Assembly (NCBI GenBank): GCA_035762175.1
Contig: DASTPP010000223.1
Location: 1 to 25,703 of the forward strand
From: DASTPP01 sp035762175
GTDB lineage: Bacteria > Myxococcota_A > Polyangia > Polyangiales > Polyangiaceae
DNA length: 25,703 nucleotides
Direction: 5' to 3'
Shown: positions 16,519 through 23,578 of the stretch, piece after piece
Position numbering within the stretch: the stretch's first letter is position 1
How the letters are laid out: every line of letters starts with the position of its first letter
Made by a program: the position numbers and the translations under genes
The notes under the pieces: model-generated
Seen by the model: only the letters and a program-made list of their open reading frames with translations
The model's database searches: none
Told to the model about the DNA's origin: nothing

Positions 16519-16678
16519 TAGGGGCGGCGGTCGGCGCGGGCGGGCGCTCCTGACGAGCCGTAAGAGTTCCTTCTGCCCGCCCCGATGCAGCAGCTCCGCC
16601 GCCTCCGGCAAGCGGAACGACCCCGGGCTAGCCCCGGGGCTCAGCCGAAGGCCAAAAAAGCCTCGGGCCAATCTCGGA

Positions 16679-17127
16679 GATCGGCCGAGGGTCGTCGACG
16701 ACCTCGAAGCAAGGTGGGTGATTGGCCGAGGGTCGTCGACGACCTCGAAGCAAGGCGGGTGATTCGGCCGACCCCGACCGAGACCCCGCGGGCAATCATC
16801 GACCCTTCGCCCGAAGGCGTCGACGACCTCGAGCCAAGGCCCATGATTGCTTGCGAGGCCGTTCACGACCTCGAAGCAACCTGGGTGATTGCCTCCGACG
16901 TCATGGACGACGGAAAACGAATCTCGGTGATTGCCTTCGACGACGTTCACGACCTCGACGCCAATCATGGGCCTTGGTTCGAGGTCGTCGGCGACCTTCG
17001 GCGAATCATCGACCTTGGCTCGAGGTCGTCGGCGACCTTCGGCGAATCATGGTGATTGGCCCGAGGTCGTCGGCCACCCTCGGCCAATCGCCGAGATTGC
17101 TTCGAGGTCGTCGGCGACCTTCGGCCC
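16679..17127. repeat. Tandem repeat array 2: about 11 units of 41-42 bp with a head-to-head inversion
   Basis: Forward units begin at 16679, 16720, 16761 (degenerate), 16801, 16845, 16887 and 16929. From 16963 the units run in the opposite orientation (16963, 17004, 17045, 17086). The forward unit reads GATTGGCCGAG, GGTCGTCGACGACC, TCGAAGCAAGGTGGGT; reverse units carry GAGGTCGTCGGCGACCTTCGG. The order of boxes (ATTGGCC, palindrome, GCAAGG) and the period are the same as in array 1, so both belong to one repeat family, though array 2 is more diverged. No unique spacers, and no associated protein gene in either flank. Confidence 0.9.
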
Positions 17128-17326
17128 ATCACCCGGATTGCCCGGCGCCTCCGCGCGGCCCCGAGCCGCGCCTCGCCCCCGGCCTACCGCGCTGGGGTGC
17201 CGGGTTCGGCGAGCGCGGGCGCCGAAGAAGGGGGCGAAACGGCCGCCGTACCCGTTCAGCCAATTGCGGCCTGAACCGGCCTTCCTCTTGAGCGCGGCGA
17301 GATAGCCGGCCACGATCGGTTCGTTG

Positions 17327-17626
17327 ATGTCGCGCCCGCCCCTGCCCACCACGTTGCCCGAAGCGTACGCCCTGATCGAGGCGCTTTGGGCACAGAACGA
17401 AGCGCTGCGGGCGCAGGACGTGGTGGGCGCGGCGCTGTGCGAGCAGGCCGACACGCTCTTCCACGTCTGGCATCGGTTCGGGCGCGAACGGCTCGGGCGA
17501 GCGACGCTCGCACATATCGTGCTCACCTTGAAAGACGGGCAGATTGTCGCCGCGAGAGAATATCATGACACGTTGTACGCCAAAATCGTTCTCATTGACG
17601 GCCGGGTGTCGAATTCGCCGGTGTAG
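17327..17626 (+). pseudogene. Chimeric ORF: IS66 transposase pieces joined to a SnoaL-like C-terminus
   Basis: 99 codons from ATG 17327. Residues 1-31 (LPEAYALIEALWAQNEALRA) are the IS66 TnpC N-terminal helix. Residues about 40-62 (ADTLFHVWHRFGRERLGRAT) resemble an internal IS66 segment that normally lies far downstream. Residues about 63-92 (LTLKDGQIVAAREYHDTLYA, KIVLIDG) match the last strands of SnoaL-like NTF2-fold proteins (DGKI...REYxDT). The intervening parts of both families are absent. It is most simply a deletion and recombination scar that stayed in frame; a functional small protein is unlikely but not excluded. Confidence 0.5.
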
Positions 17627-18123
17627 TCGGCAGGCGGGCGGCGGCGCTTCAAACGGCAGGGGGGCTGCTGTCTGTGCTCCACTCCGGGGCCGGCGCGGGC
17701 TGCGCACCTTGCGCGAGCGCCCGACCAAGATGCGCTTACGCACGTGCGCAAGTTGAGCAAGCGCGCCCCCTCGCGCACGCTCGCCATGGCCCGAGCTGCC
17801 CCGCCCGAGCGCGGCCGTCGCGGCGCCGTTTGCCCCGCGCGAGTGAGGCCGCCGCCGCCCGAGTTGCCCCGCCCGAGCGTCGCGGCGGTCGTGGCACGGC
17901 GCGTGCTGTCGAGGCCCTCGCCGGCGCCACCTCGGTCGGCCCGCTTGGTTCGGTACCCCAGTTCTCTCACGCCGTCACCCGGCCGGGGGCGTCGAGAGCA
18001 CCGAGGGCGCCGACAGGGGGCGCCACGGGGGCGTCGCCGGGCGCAACGGCATACGCCGCCGCGCCGTCTCGTTCGTATCGGTCGATGTGGGGGGTCTCTT
18101 GGCGAGACCCGAGAGGGAAGATC
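17627..18123. other. Intergenic region upstream of the C10 peptidase
   Basis: About 500 bp of GC-rich DNA; frames on both strands are open but Arg/Pro/Ala-rich. CCGCCCGAGCG-like words recur loosely at 17800-17880. No clear promoter boxes. The last bases (GAGAGGGAAG) form a good ribosome-binding site for the gene at 18124. Confidence 0.4.
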
Positions 18124-19344
18124 ATGATGATGCGCAAGCTGTCTCTTCGTTTCGCGCTGCTGTGCAGCGGTCTCGTCACCGTTTTCGCTTGCAATGACGC
18201 CGAGGTCGAAGGGGTCGACGACCTCGGCGCCGGGCTCGAGGGGGCCGCGCCCGCAGCGGCCACCAAGGCGGACATGGCCCGGCTCACCAAGGGCAACCTC
18301 GTCAGCCCCGCCGAGGCCGAGCGGCTCGCCCGAGACTTCGCGGCGGCGAGCTTCGGGCGCGGCCCCGGCGTCGCCGTCGCCTCGACGAGCGTCGAAGCCG
18401 ACGAGACGGGCGCGCCCTCGCTCTACGTCTTCAACTTCAAGGGCGGCGGGTTTTTGGTCCTGTCGGCCGACAAGCGGCAACAGCCCATCGTCGCGTTCTC
18501 CGAGGACGGCGATTTCGACCCCCAGGGCCTGCACGACGGGCAGGCCCCCGAAGGGGTGCGCGGCTTCGTGTCGAGGACCAAGCGGTACACGCAAGACGTC
18601 CGGGCCGGGCGGACGCCGGCGGCCTCGAGCGCGGCGCAGTTCGAGCGACTTCTCGGCGAGCTCGAAGCGAATTTCATTTACCCGCCCGACCCCGACACCT
18701 GCACGGGCTCGTATTCGTACACCTACCAGCTAAACTTCCCCATGACCTGGGACCAAGGCTGCGGGTGGAACGACTACGCCCCCTTGGCCAGCGGCGGCCC
18801 CTGCGGGCGCGCCTGGGCCGGCTGCGTCGCCGTCGCGGTGGGGCAGATCATGAAGTACTACCAGTACCCCCCCTCGAGCTTCGACTGGTCGGGCATGTCC
18901 GCCACCAGCCCCTCGAGCTCCAGCGCGTGGATGCTCCGCGACATCGGCGATCGGCTCGGCATGGACTGGGGCGCCGACGGTTCGAGCGCCGACACCGAGG
19001 ACGCCGACAACGTGCTCGAGTCGTACGGCTACTCGACCACCGCTTCGTACACGGGCCACTCGTTCGACAAGTTGCGCACCGAGCTCAGCGCGGGCCGGCC
19101 CGCCATCATGCGGGGCACGCGCGATTGCGACTTTCTTGGCATACCCACTTGTGGCGGGCACGCCTGGGTCGTGACAGGCGTCAAAGACTCGTACGACTGC
19201 GGCACGGGCACCTACCCGCGCTTTTACAGGATGAACTGGGGCTGGGGCGGCAGCTACAACGGCTGGTACGCGACGTACGACCTCACCCCGGGCTCGGAGA
19301 ACTACAACTATCACCAGTCCGTCGTGATCGGCATCAAGCCCTGA
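18124..19344 (+). CDS. C10-family cysteine peptidase (streptopain-like), predicted lipoprotein
   Basis: 406 aa; three consecutive ATGs (18124, 18127, 18130) follow GAGAGGGAAG, and the first is chosen by spacing. The signal segment ends VTVFAC, an acceptable lipobox, with Cys23 as lipid anchor. Residues about 50-185 resemble the Spi-type propeptide/inhibitor of C10 zymogens (YVFNFKGGGFLVLSADKRQQ, IVAFSEDGDF). The catalytic part has Cys234 in GCVAVAVGQIMKYYQYP, His346 in CGGHAWVVTG, and Asn371-Trp372 in YRMNWGWGGSYNGWY, the same set as streptopain Cys/His/Asn/Trp. Predicted: an exported endopeptidase made as a self-inhibited precursor, useful for predatory or scavenging protein degradation; that role is inferred. 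Start to stop is complete and unlinked to neighbours. Confidence 0.92.
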   Translation: MMMRKLSLRFALLCSGLVTVFACNDAEVEGVDDLGAGLEGAAPAAATKADMARLTKGNLVSPAEAERLARDFAAASFGRGPGVAVASTSVEADETGAPSLYVFNFKGGGFLVLSADKRQQPIVAFSEDGDFDPQGLHDGQAPEGVRGFVSRTKRYTQDVRAGRTPAASSAAQFERLLGELEANFIYPPDPDTCTGSYSYTYQLNFPMTWDQGCGWNDYAPLASGGPCGRAWAGCVAVAVGQIMKYYQYPPSSFDWSGMSATSPSSSSAWMLRDIGDRLGMDWGADGSSADTEDADNVLESYGYSTTASYTGHSFDKLRTELSAGRPAIMRGTRDCDFLGIPTCGGHAWVVTGVKDSYDCGTGTYPRFYRMNWGWGGSYNGWYATYDLTPGSENYNYHQSVVIGIKP

Positions 19345-19353
19345 CCCCGGCGC

Positions 19354-19384
19354 GCCGCCCCGTCGCGCGCGGCGGCGGGGCGGC
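19354..19384. terminator. GC hairpin after the C10 peptidase gene
   Basis: GCCGCCCC (19354-19361) pairs with GGGGCGGC (19377-19384), 10 bp after the stop. A further G/C inverted stretch follows. No T-run. Confidence 0.4.
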
Positions 19385-19640
19385 CGTCCGCCCCGTCGGG
19401 GGGGCGGCGCGGCCGCCGCGTCGCGTCCGCCGCGCGCCGTCTCCGGCGCCGCCGGAAAATACCGACGAATGCCGAAACCTCGGGCGCCGCGGTACCCGGG
19501 TGACGACGAATGGCACGGCCGTCGGGCCGTCGCGCGCCCGGCGGGCCCGCCACCGATCGACCAGGTCGCGGTCGGGCATCGCGCGGAGCCGAACGACGAC
19601 CGGCGGCCCGCCGCGGCCGCGCCGGGCGGCGCCTCGCGCG
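19385..19640. other. GC-rich intergenic DNA, nothing recognised
   Basis: No gene or clear site is supported. TCCGGC-GCC-GCCGGA near 19442 is a small hairpin followed by A-rich bases. Confidence 0.4.
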
Positions 19641-20075
19641 TCAGGGTGCGCCCCTCGGCCGCACCACCCCCCGCCCCGCGGCGTCGAGCATCGCGCGCGT
19701 GTCGGGCGCCCCGGCGAACAGCCAGATCGCGAGCAGCGGGTCAAAGACCGCGCAGCCGAACGACGAGAGCGGTAGGCTGTCGACCATGGGGTGCCCGGCC
19801 GCGTGATGGATCGCGTCGGACGCCGTGTGCACGAGCCACCCGGCGCCGAGCGCGGCGTAGCTGCCCCGCCCGAGCACAGCGAGGGCGCCGAGGGCGGCCG
19901 CGAGAGGGTACTCCCAGGCGCCGAGCCCCCCGCCGAGGTAGACGACGGCGGCGACGCCCAAGGCGGCGATCATCAGCCGGCGCCGCCAAGGTTCCGGAAC
20001 GAGGCCGAAGGTCGCGATGGCCAGCGGGGCGGCGAGGAGGTTGTACAGAACGTGTCGAGCGTAGAGGTCCAACAT
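19641..20075 (-). CDS. DUF6010-like integral membrane protein
   Basis: 144 aa from ATG 20075 with GGAG upstream on the minus strand. Several hydrophobic helices are visible: about 6-26 (RHVLYNLLAAPLAIATFGLV), 34-52, 55-72, 76-90 and 112-124. Motifs GAGWLVHTASDAIHHAAGHP and SSFGCAVFDPLLAIWLFAGA match the conserved HxxxDxxHH...P and S-x-FGCAxxDxxxAxxFxxG signature of DUF6010 membrane proteins. The His/Asp cluster could bind a metal, which is speculation. Function unknown. It lies alone, convergent with the C10 gene and divergent from the zinc-ribbon gene. Confidence 0.7.
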   Translation of the reverse strand: MLDLYARHVLYNLLAAPLAIATFGLVPEPWRRRLMIAALGVAAVVYLGGGLGAWEYPLAAALGALAVLGRGSYAALGAGWLVHTASDAIHHAAGHPMVDSLPLSSFGCAVFDPLLAIWLFAGAPDTRAMLDAAGRGVVRPRGAP

Positions 20076-20172
20076 GGCGGGCTCCTGGTGGGCGCGCGAG
20101 GGGGCGGCCGACTCGCGCGTCCCGCTCCGCGCCGTGAGCCGTAACCGTGACCGAGGCGGCGCCCGCTCGAGT

Positions 20173-20187
20173 GCGTCATTCTGACGC
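20173..20187. promoter_or_regulatory. Inverted repeat, possible operator upstream of the DUF6010-like gene
   Basis: GCGTCA-TTC-TGACGC is a perfect 6-bp dyad with a 3-bp centre, about 100 bp upstream of ATG 20075 in the divergent intergenic region. It could be a dimeric repressor site; no regulator gene is nearby. Confidence 0.3.
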
Positions 20188-20430
20188 GGTCAGCGGGCCG
20201 CCCGGCGGGGGGGCGAGGCGTACGCCCCGGCGCGGCGGCGCGGGCTCGACCAGGTCTTGGCCCGAGGGCGGCGGCGAGAGCGGCGAAGGCGGCGTCGGCC
20301 CCCTCGTCGCGGTCGCGGTGCGCCCCTCTGCCCTCGGCCCCTCCCGGGGCAGAGGCGAAGATGAAGAGGTGGGGGGGCGGCTCGGGCGCGGGGCGGCGGT
20401 CGGGGTGGGCGGTCGCTGCTGACGAAGTAC

Positions 20431-20476
20431 GATCGTTTTTTAGCAACGGCCCGACGGGCTGGCCGAGCGGAAGGGT
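20431..20476 (+). promoter_or_regulatory. Leader copy A before the zinc-ribbon gene
   Basis: GATCG-N5-TAGCAAC followed by CTGGCCGAG and GGAAGGGT, ending at ATG 20477. The same layout with identical 46-bp spacing precedes GTG 20890 (copy B). The AT-rich T-run here may contribute to a promoter, and GGAAGGGT is the ribosome-binding site. Confidence 0.55.
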
Positions 20477-20767
20477 ATGCGTTGCCCTCTCTGCCACCAC
20501 CCCCTCCGCCGCTGGCGGCTTTTCCCCGGCCCGACGCCCGCTCGGCCTCTCGGCTGCGGCCGCTGCTCCGCCCTCTTGGTGATGGGCCCGCGCACCTGGG
20601 TCGCGGCGCTCATCGACTGGATCCTGTCGGCGGCTGTCTTCGCCGTGGCCGTGCGGGTACTCGAAGCGCCGTCTTGGCGGACGGTCGTCGCGCTCGTGGC
20701 GCTGGTGCTCGTCGGCGTCGGGGTCGACGTGCGCCTCGTCACCCTCGAGCCCGTCCGGAGGGCATGA
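20477..20767 (+). CDS. Small zinc-ribbon membrane protein, 96 aa
   Basis: Start ATG 20477 behind GGAAGGGT. Two CxxC knuckles, CPLC (residues 3-6) and CGRC (residues 27-30), form a zinc-ribbon with GCGRCSALL typical of small cxxc proteins. Two hydrophobic helices follow, at about 42-58 (WVAALIDWILSAAVFAVAV) and 67-85 (WRTVVALVALVLVGVGVDV). The protein likely sits in the membrane with the metal knob in the cytoplasm. No enzymatic domain; function unknown. Stop at 20767. Confidence 0.7.
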   Translation: MRCPLCHHPLRRWRLFPGPTPARPLGCGRCSALLVMGPRTWVAALIDWILSAAVFAVAVRVLEAPSWRTVVALVALVLVGVGVDVRLVTLEPVRRA

Positions 20768-20843
20768 GCGGCGTCGCGTTGGCCGGGCCGGGGGGGCGGG
20801 CCGGCGGGCGTTCGCCCCAGCGTGGAGGGCCCGGCGAAAAAAA

Positions 20844-20889
20844 GATCGAACCCTAGCAACTGCCGGAGGCGCCTGGCCGAGGGGAGGGT
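20844..20889 (+). promoter_or_regulatory. Leader copy B before a GTG-start ORF
   Basis: GATCG-N5-TAGCAAC, then CTGGCCGAG and GGGAGGGT, exactly 46 bp before GTG 20890, as in copy A. It is preceded by GCGAAAAAAA; the same A-run and GATC occur again at 20979-20990 (possible copy C, degenerate). Confidence 0.55.
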
Positions 20890-21186
20890 GTGGCCACCAA
20901 GAGAGCGCGGCTTTCTGGGCTGACCTTGCCGCTGTGGGCGGGGCTGCGCCGACGCGGAGAGCAGGGAGACGAGGGGGCGAAAAAAAGATCATCAAGTCGA
21001 GCAACCCGGCCGGCGCCGGGCCGAAGGGGAAGACAGAGGGGCAGGGGCGGGCGGCGCATGGGCGGCGCCGGCCACTGCCTTCGAGGGCCGGCGTGGGCCG
21101 GCGTTGTTGGCAAAACGAGGGCCGGCGCGGGCCAGCATGGTGGCAAACCAAGGGCCGGCGCGGGCCGGCGGAACGGACGGAGGTAG
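20890..21186 (+). CDS. Doubtful 98-aa ORF with duplicated leader
   Basis: GTG 20890 follows the same leader as the zinc-ribbon gene and opens ATKRARLSGLTLPLWAGLRR, but composition soon becomes Arg/Gly-rich and it runs through a 33-bp repeat. No domain. It may be the start of a lost paralogue whose body was replaced; listed because the leader and start spacing are conserved. Confidence 0.3.
   Translation: MATKRARLSGLTLPLWAGLRRRGEQGDEGAKKRSSSRATRPAPGRRGRQRGRGGRRMGGAGHCLRGPAWAGVVGKTRAGAGQHGGKPRAGAGRRNGRR
21079..21178. repeat. 33-bp tandem repeat, about three copies
   Basis: Units share (C/A)GAGGGCCGGCG, (T/C)GGGCC(G/A)GC and GGCAAAAC-like parts, starting near 21079, 21113 and 21146. They end just before the ribosome-binding site of the gene at 21190. 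Confidence 0.65.
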
Positions 21187-21189
21187 GCG

Positions 21190-22269
21190 ATGAACACGCG
21201 AACCGAGACGACGAAGAGGGCAGAGAAGACCGTGCCGATGAAGAACGCGAAGAAGGCAGAAAAGGTCGGGCCGATGAAGAACGCGAAGAAAGCAGAGAAG
21301 GCGGCGCCGGCGAAGAATGCCAACACGGCGGGAAAGGGCGGGCAGGCGAAGAACGCGGAGCTGGTGCTGAGGCGAGGGGGGGACGAGAGAGGGCAGGCCA
21401 AAGAGAAGGCGAAGAAGGCGCGGCGGGCTGGCGGTGGCGAGGGGGGGGCCGACGGCGAGGCCGCCGAGCTCGCGTCGCGGAGAGAGGCCGAGCTGGCCTT
21501 CGCGCGGCGGCGTCACGAGATCAAGGCGATGCGCCCGGCGGCGGAGCTTCGTCGCGTCACGGTCGCGATCCCGGCGGCGGTGACGATCGGCCTCGGGGCC
21601 GTGCCGAACATCGAAGCCATGATGGCCGAGATTCGGAAGGAGCTGCCCAATTACGATCACGAGCGGGCGGGCCGGCTGCGCGAGTATGCGCTCGCGGCGG
21701 CGCACGCGCACTATCGGGTGGCCCTCGAGGCCGAGGGCGAGGCGCGGCTGCGGGCCCTCTTGGAGGAGGCCGCGCCGCTGCGCGAGCGGATGCTGCGCGC
21801 GGCCGAACTGCACGCCCACTACGGTGAGCTCGACCCCGACGTCGTGGCGTCGATTCGCCGCGGCACCGGGCACCTCGACACCGCCAACGATCTGGGCCAG
21901 CTCGCCCCGCTCTTCCGCCGCGCGGGCGACAAGCTCGCGGGCCGCACCCCCGTGACCGAGGCCGACATCGAGCGGGCCGCCGCGCTGAGCGACGAGCTGC
22001 TCGAGGCGCTGGGCCAGCGCCGCGTGGGCACCGACGGGGCCTCGCTGCCCAGCGAGGCCGAAGAAGACCGCATCAAGGCGTTCTGGCTCTATCACGGCGT
22101 CTACGAAGAGAGCCGCCGGGCCACGGCCTACGTTCGCTGGTACGAGGGCGACGCCGACCAGCTCGTGCCCTCGCTCTTCCAGGGGCACCGCCGCCGCGGC
22201 TCGGCGCCGGACGAGCCGGTCGAGGAGCCCGCGCCGGCCGAGCCGGTCGACCCGGCCGAGGGCGACTGA
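21190..22269 (+). CDS. Hypothetical protein with Lys-rich repeat tail, 359 aa
   Basis: ATG 21190 has GGAGG upstream. Residues 11-58 are four 12-aa repeats of the type AEKxxPMKNAKK, strongly basic like histone-H1 or AlgP-type tails that bind nucleic acid or polyanions. Residues 100-330 are a helical, acidic-basic domain (MMAEIRKELPNYDHERAGRL, YALAAAHAHYRVALEAEGEA, DEDRIKAFWLYHGVYEES-like region) with no recognised motif. The end is Pro/Glu-rich (EEPAPAEPVDPAEGD). No signal peptide or membrane segment, so probably cytosolic, perhaps nucleoid-associated through the tail (inference). Its last 37 bp, including the stop, recur at 22535-22571 beyond an inverted-repeat element, which suggests the 3' end was duplicated during insertion. 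Confidence 0.75.
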   Translation: MNTRTETTKRAEKTVPMKNAKKAEKVGPMKNAKKAEKAAPAKNANTAGKGGQAKNAELVLRRGGDERGQAKEKAKKARRAGGGEGGADGEAAELASRREAELAFARRRHEIKAMRPAAELRRVTVAIPAAVTIGLGAVPNIEAMMAEIRKELPNYDHERAGRLREYALAAAHAHYRVALEAEGEARLRALLEEAAPLRERMLRAAELHAHYGELDPDVVASIRRGTGHLDTANDLGQLAPLFRRAGDKLAGRTPVTEADIERAAALSDELLEALGQRRVGTDGASLPSEAEEDRIKAFWLYHGVYEESRRATAYVRWYEGDADQLVPSLFQGHRRRGSAPDEPVEEPAPAEPVDPAEGD

Positions 22270-22571
22270 TCCAAGCGGCGGATGACCTTGCGCGCCCGAG
22301 GCCGCCCCGGACTCGAAGTCCGGGGCACGGCGTATCCCCTTCGTGCCCCGCGGAATCGACACCGATCCGGAGAGCAAAGCCCGGCCCTCGCTGGGGCCGG
22401 GCTCCCGCGGGCGTCGGCTTCCGGGCGAGCGGGCGCGAGCGGCGCGCGGCGAGGGAGCCCGGCCCCAACGAGGGCCGGGCTTTGCTGTCCGTTCGCGCGG
22501 GTGACGCCGTGCCCCGGACTTCGAGTCCGGGGCCGCCGGCCGAACCGGTCGACCCGGCCGAGGGCGACTGA
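22233..22571. mobile_element. MITE-like nested inverted-repeat element flanked by 37-bp direct repeats
   Basis: Direct repeats at 22233-22269 and 22535-22571 differ by one base and both encode PAEPVDPAEGD-stop. Between them, 22305-22333 is a perfect 29-bp inverted match to 22504-22532, and 22373-22406 is a 34-bp inverted match (one mismatch) to 22453-22486. Each arm is itself a hairpin (CCCCGGACT-CGA-AGTCCGGGG; AGCCCGGCCC with GGGCCGGGCT). No ORF inside. It sits between convergent genes and could also end transcription in both directions. Confidence 0.75.
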
Positions 22572-22583
22572 GGGGCCCCTCAG
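22568..22583. terminator. 16-bp perfect palindrome over the convergent stops
   Basis: CTGAGGGGCCCCTCAG reads the same on both strands and contains the TGA of the duplicated 3' end (plus) and the TGA of the next gene (minus). A compact bidirectional hairpin without T-runs. Confidence 0.45.
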
Positions 22584-23101
22584 CGCGCCTGGGGGGCCGC
22601 GAGCGCCAAGAGCACCGCGGTGACGGCTTCGCGGTCATCGATCAAGAGCGCCCGGGCGAGGGCGTTGCGGCCGAGGGCGGCGGCGCCCAGATCGTCGCCG
22701 CCGACGTCGAGGCGCAGCCCGAGCAGGCGCGCCTCGTAGCGGCGCAAGAGCGACTCGGCGTCGCGGTAGAAGCGCTGGCTGCCGTCATTGGCGAGCACGA
22801 GCAGGCGCGAGATGCGGGGCGCCCCCGGCTGGGCCCCGGGCTTGGCTTGCAGGGCGTCGAGGCCGCGCTGCTCGTTCGCGAGGCGCGTCTCGATGGTCTC
22901 GAGGCCCTGCGCGAGCGCGCCCCGGCGGCCCGAGCCGGCGAGCGCGCGCGAGAGCACCTCGGTGAGCGGCAGGTGCGCGACGGCGATGGTGCCTTGCGCC
23001 CAGAGCGGGCGGGCGCTCGCTTCGAGGGCGGCCGTGACGGCGGGCGCGCGCGGGTCGGCCTCGAGGGCGCGGGGCAGCTTGGCTCGGAGGGCGGCGGGCA
23101 T
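22580..23101 (-). CDS. Hypothetical protein, 173 aa
   Basis: Minus-strand ATG 23101 to TGA at 22580. Even, protein-like composition: PAALRAKLPRALEADPRAPA, a helical middle (ETIETRLANEQRGLDALQAK), then a strand-rich region PRISRLLVLANDGSQRFYRD followed by ESLLRRYEARLLGLRLDVGG. The LLVLANDGSxRFYR segment looks like an alpha/beta core, but I do not recognise the family. No signal peptide, membrane helix or metal motif. The Shine-Dalgarno sequence is weak; a decayed fragment lies directly upstream and a CNNM transporter beyond it. Confidence 0.65.
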   Translation of the reverse strand: MPAALRAKLPRALEADPRAPAVTAALEASARPLWAQGTIAVAHLPLTEVLSRALAGSGRRGALAQGLETIETRLANEQRGLDALQAKPGAQPGAPRISRLLVLANDGSQRFYRDAESLLRRYEARLLGLRLDVGGDDLGAAALGRNALARALLIDDREAVTAVLLALAAPQAR

Positions 23102-23124
23102 GAAGGTCGGGCGAGGGTAGCCGA

Positions 23125-23520
23125 CTTAGCGGGACGCGGCCTGCGCCTCGGCGACGCGGCGCCGGCAGGCTTGCTCGGCCTCGCGGGCCTGCGCCTCGGG
23201 CGAGGTACGAGACCGCGAGGGCGACGGCGGCGAGGGCGGCGACGAGGGCGACGGCGGCGAGGGCGGCGACGAGGCCGGCGGCGGCCCGGCGCCGCAGCCG
23301 CTGCGCGCGGTCGTGGAAGTCGGCGAGGGCCTGCAGAGAGCGCTCTTCGCGCTCGCCGAGGCCGCGGGCTTCGCCGCCCCCTTCGGCGCGCCGCCGCTCG
23401 AGCCAGGCGCGGGCCTCGCGGGCGGCGCGGTCGCGCCAGAGCAGGCCTTCGGCCTCGCCGCCGGCCTGCCACTGCTGGGCGGCCGAGCTTGGTGTCGCGG
23501 GCCAGGGGTAGCCCGCCGCG
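23125..23520 (-). pseudogene. Fragment resembling the middle of an nSTAND/WD40 protein
   Basis: On the minus strand, without a start codon: GYPWPATPSSAAQQWQAGGE, then GLLWRDRAAREARAWLERRR, GLGEREERSLQALADFHDRA and a run of Val/Ala/Leu (a membrane-like segment). LLWR...L..REE..L..S/F and the following Arg-rich turn plus helix are characteristic of the region between the NTPase and WD40 parts of nSTAND proteins. Both ends are missing. It contains a 27-bp tandem duplication at about 23215-23271, and 25 bp at its 5' edge are identical to the kinase gene (about 150-174). Confidence 0.4.
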
Positions 23521-23578
23521 GGGCGGACGCGAAGCGCCGAAGCCCGCGCCGCCCGGCGCCCCGCCCCCCGGCAGCCGC

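Larger units (their letters stand above)
16076..16678. other. Relic-rich intergenic DNA before array 2
   Basis: No credible complete gene. On the minus strand 16079-16130 encodes RQRPAEPRLDDLCPSEVG, similar to TEPRLDD coding at about 10300-10330, which suggests a shared decayed element. At 16375-16403 lies an exact copy of the 3' end of the 10722 gene. AGCCCCGGGGCT near 16630 is a perfect 12-bp palindrome. Confidence 0.4.

Noticed and set aside
7310..17127. CRISPR arrays
   Set aside because: Units are contiguous without unique spacers, diverge along their whole length, change orientation, and no cas genes are present.
16679..17127. Replication origin iterons
   Set aside because: Repeats with palindromes resemble iterons, but no rep gene, DnaA boxes or AT-rich unwinding region is near.
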